A DNA stretch of 51,062 bases from Halanaerobium saccharolyticum (GTDB taxonomy: Bacteria > Bacillota > Halanaerobiia > Halanaerobiales > Halanaerobiaceae): NCBI RefSeq assembly GCF_003259895.1, contig NZ_QLME01000023.1, positions 1 to 51,062 of the forward strand. The letters run 5' to 3'. This document shows, in pieces, positions 50,279 through 51,062 of the stretch; the stretch's first letter is position 1, and every line of letters starts with the position of its first letter. Both the position numbers and the translations under genes were made by a program. Below the pieces are notes generated by a model. That model had not been told where the DNA came from, did not search any database, and saw only the letters and a list, made by a program, of their open reading frames with translations.

Positions 50279-51062
50279 GGTTCTTTAACAAATGTTGTGA
50301 AATCTAAATAGCACCGTTTGAATCGTGTTATCTCTTTTATTTTTTTAATTGCTCTTAAATACTTAGCAATGATAAATATACTCGGCGTTTTAAGTTTTCA
50401 ACTTTGGGAACACCGTAGCCAATTCTTTTAATTAGTTTGATTTTGTTGTTTAAACCTTCAGCAAATCCGTTGGTTATTCTAGTTTTAAAATAGTTAATAA
50501 TATGCTGTTCCCACCGTTTTACTGTTCCTTTAGCTCTATAGAAAAGATTTAATTTGGCCTGGCTAACATTTTCATACCAGTGATTTAAAGCTTCAATAGA
50601 TTCTTTAACATCAGGTATTTGGAGAAGATCTCTAAATTCTTCTTTTAACTCCCATGCTTTTTCTAAAGCAGGAGATAACTTGAAGATTTCTATCAACCTC
50701 TGATGGCCGTCATCATCAAGTTCTTCACCAGCCATCAGAAGGGTGAGTCTTGATTTATAGAACTTCTTTCTATTGGCAGGAGTCTGTTTATCCTGTTCCT
50801 CTTTTCTCAGCTTATCTAAAGTATTATTGATAGCTGTAACCAGATGGAACTTATCAACTACTATCTTAGCATTGGGAAAAACAGTTTCTGCAACAGCTTT
50901 ATATGGACTCCACATATCCATGGAAAAGTACTTGATCTGCTCCCGAAGTTTCTCAGGCCAGGTATTAAAGTACTCAATTAAATCATCTTTTTTTCTAGAA
51001 GTTAATATATCAATTAGTTTACCATTAATCGGATCAGTTAAAGCGACAGCATATTTATGTTT
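50279..51062 (-). mobile_element. ISL3-family insertion sequence, partial (continues beyond window)
   Basis: The left end reads GGTTCTTTAACAAATGTTGT, of the GG-T-CTTT form typical of ISL3-family inverted repeats. A transposase gene on the minus strand follows. The other end and the target duplication lie outside the window, so completeness cannot be judged. Confidence 0.75.
50355..51062 (-). CDS. ISL3-family transposase, C-terminal part
   Basis: The last 235 codons of a DDE transposase; the frame is open to the window edge. YFSMDMWSPYKA carries the second catalytic Asp, VVDKFHLV follows, and the terminal RITNGFAEGLNNKIKLIKR holds the catalytic Glu. All are typical of ISL3 transposases. No frameshift is seen in this part. 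Confidence 0.9.
   Translation of the reverse strand, partial: KHKYAVALTDPINGKLIDILTSRKKDDLIEYFNTWPEKLREQIKYFSMDMWSPYKAVAETVFPNAKIVVDKFHLVTAINNTLDKLRKEEQDKQTPANRKKFYKSRLTLLMAGEELDDDGHQRLIEIFKLSPALEKAWELKEEFRDLLQIPDVKESIEALNHWYENVSQAKLNLFYRAKGTVKRWEQHIINYFKTRITNGFAEGLNNKIKLIKRIGYGVPKVENLKRRVYLSLLSI

Overview
The window is low-GC DNA with strong Shine-Dalgarno sites (AGGAGG or GGTGA types) and a Firmicutes-like gene set: BglG-type antiterminators, PTS, DeoR and GntR regulators, SinR-like proteins. Two things point to a cell with two membranes. The three solute-binding proteins have Sec signal peptides but no lipobox cysteine, and a broken gene at 49.6-50.3 kb looks like an outer-membrane beta-barrel. 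Together these suggest a diderm Firmicute, most likely a halophilic fermenter of the Halanaerobiales (Halanaerobium-like). That assignment is inference; there is no rRNA in the window. No tRNA, rRNA or CRISPR array was seen.

Layout. 0-1.5 kb: a decayed PTS EIIB remnant behind an orphan BglG-type antiterminator with its own RAT/terminator leader. 1.7-8.8 kb: a PHP phosphatase, trehalose synthesis (otsA-otsB), an HD-GYP protein with a degenerate GGDEF domain, two divergent XRE regulators sharing an operator pair, an MBL-fold hydrolase and glgC. 9.0-10.5 kb: a two-gene unit in which a nucleotide-kinase-like domain fused to a PD-(D/E)XK-like domain is followed directly by an HPRT-like protein that has lost the key residues of every active-site loop. 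10.5-12 kb: a sirtuin and an unknown protein.

12.2-24.9 kb: a complete L-rhamnose regulon. Kinase, isomerase and aldolase (rhaB, rhaA, rhaD), lactaldehyde reductase (fucO), mutarotase (rhaM) and a CUT2 ABC transporter lie on the minus strand, with a divergent DeoR regulator. A 1.5-kb IS element with an 8-bp target duplication splits rhaD from fucO. Promoters with a shared AACAAAGCAAA motif precede rhaB and rhaM.

24.9-27.9 kb: a NagE-type PTS transporter and its antiterminator, each behind a RAT/terminator leader with the same RAT core. 27.9-31.8 kb: a ferric-siderophore/haem-type ABC transporter with a dyad at its transcription start. 31.8-35.7 kb: an AlkD-like glycosylase, a YjbQ protein, a GntP-like permease and a CPA2 antiporter. 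35.8-42.7 kb: a CUT1 sugar ABC transporter, a ManD-type dehydratase and an FCD-GntR regulator whose probable operator TTGTAnTACAA lies upstream of both the regulator and manD; then a cytoplasmic alpha-amylase.

42.9-50.3 kb: an exopolysaccharide-type operon on the minus strand: beta-barrel (cut by an ISL3-family element), lone receiver, two HEAT-repeat ORFs that look like one gene split at an 8-base homopolymer, a processive GT2 synthase, a receiver-GGDEF protein, an Hpt protein and a hybrid kinase. The window ends inside the ISL3 transposase. The most interesting candidates are the kinase-like/nuclease-like plus degenerate HPRT pair and this phosphorelay-linked polysaccharide operon.
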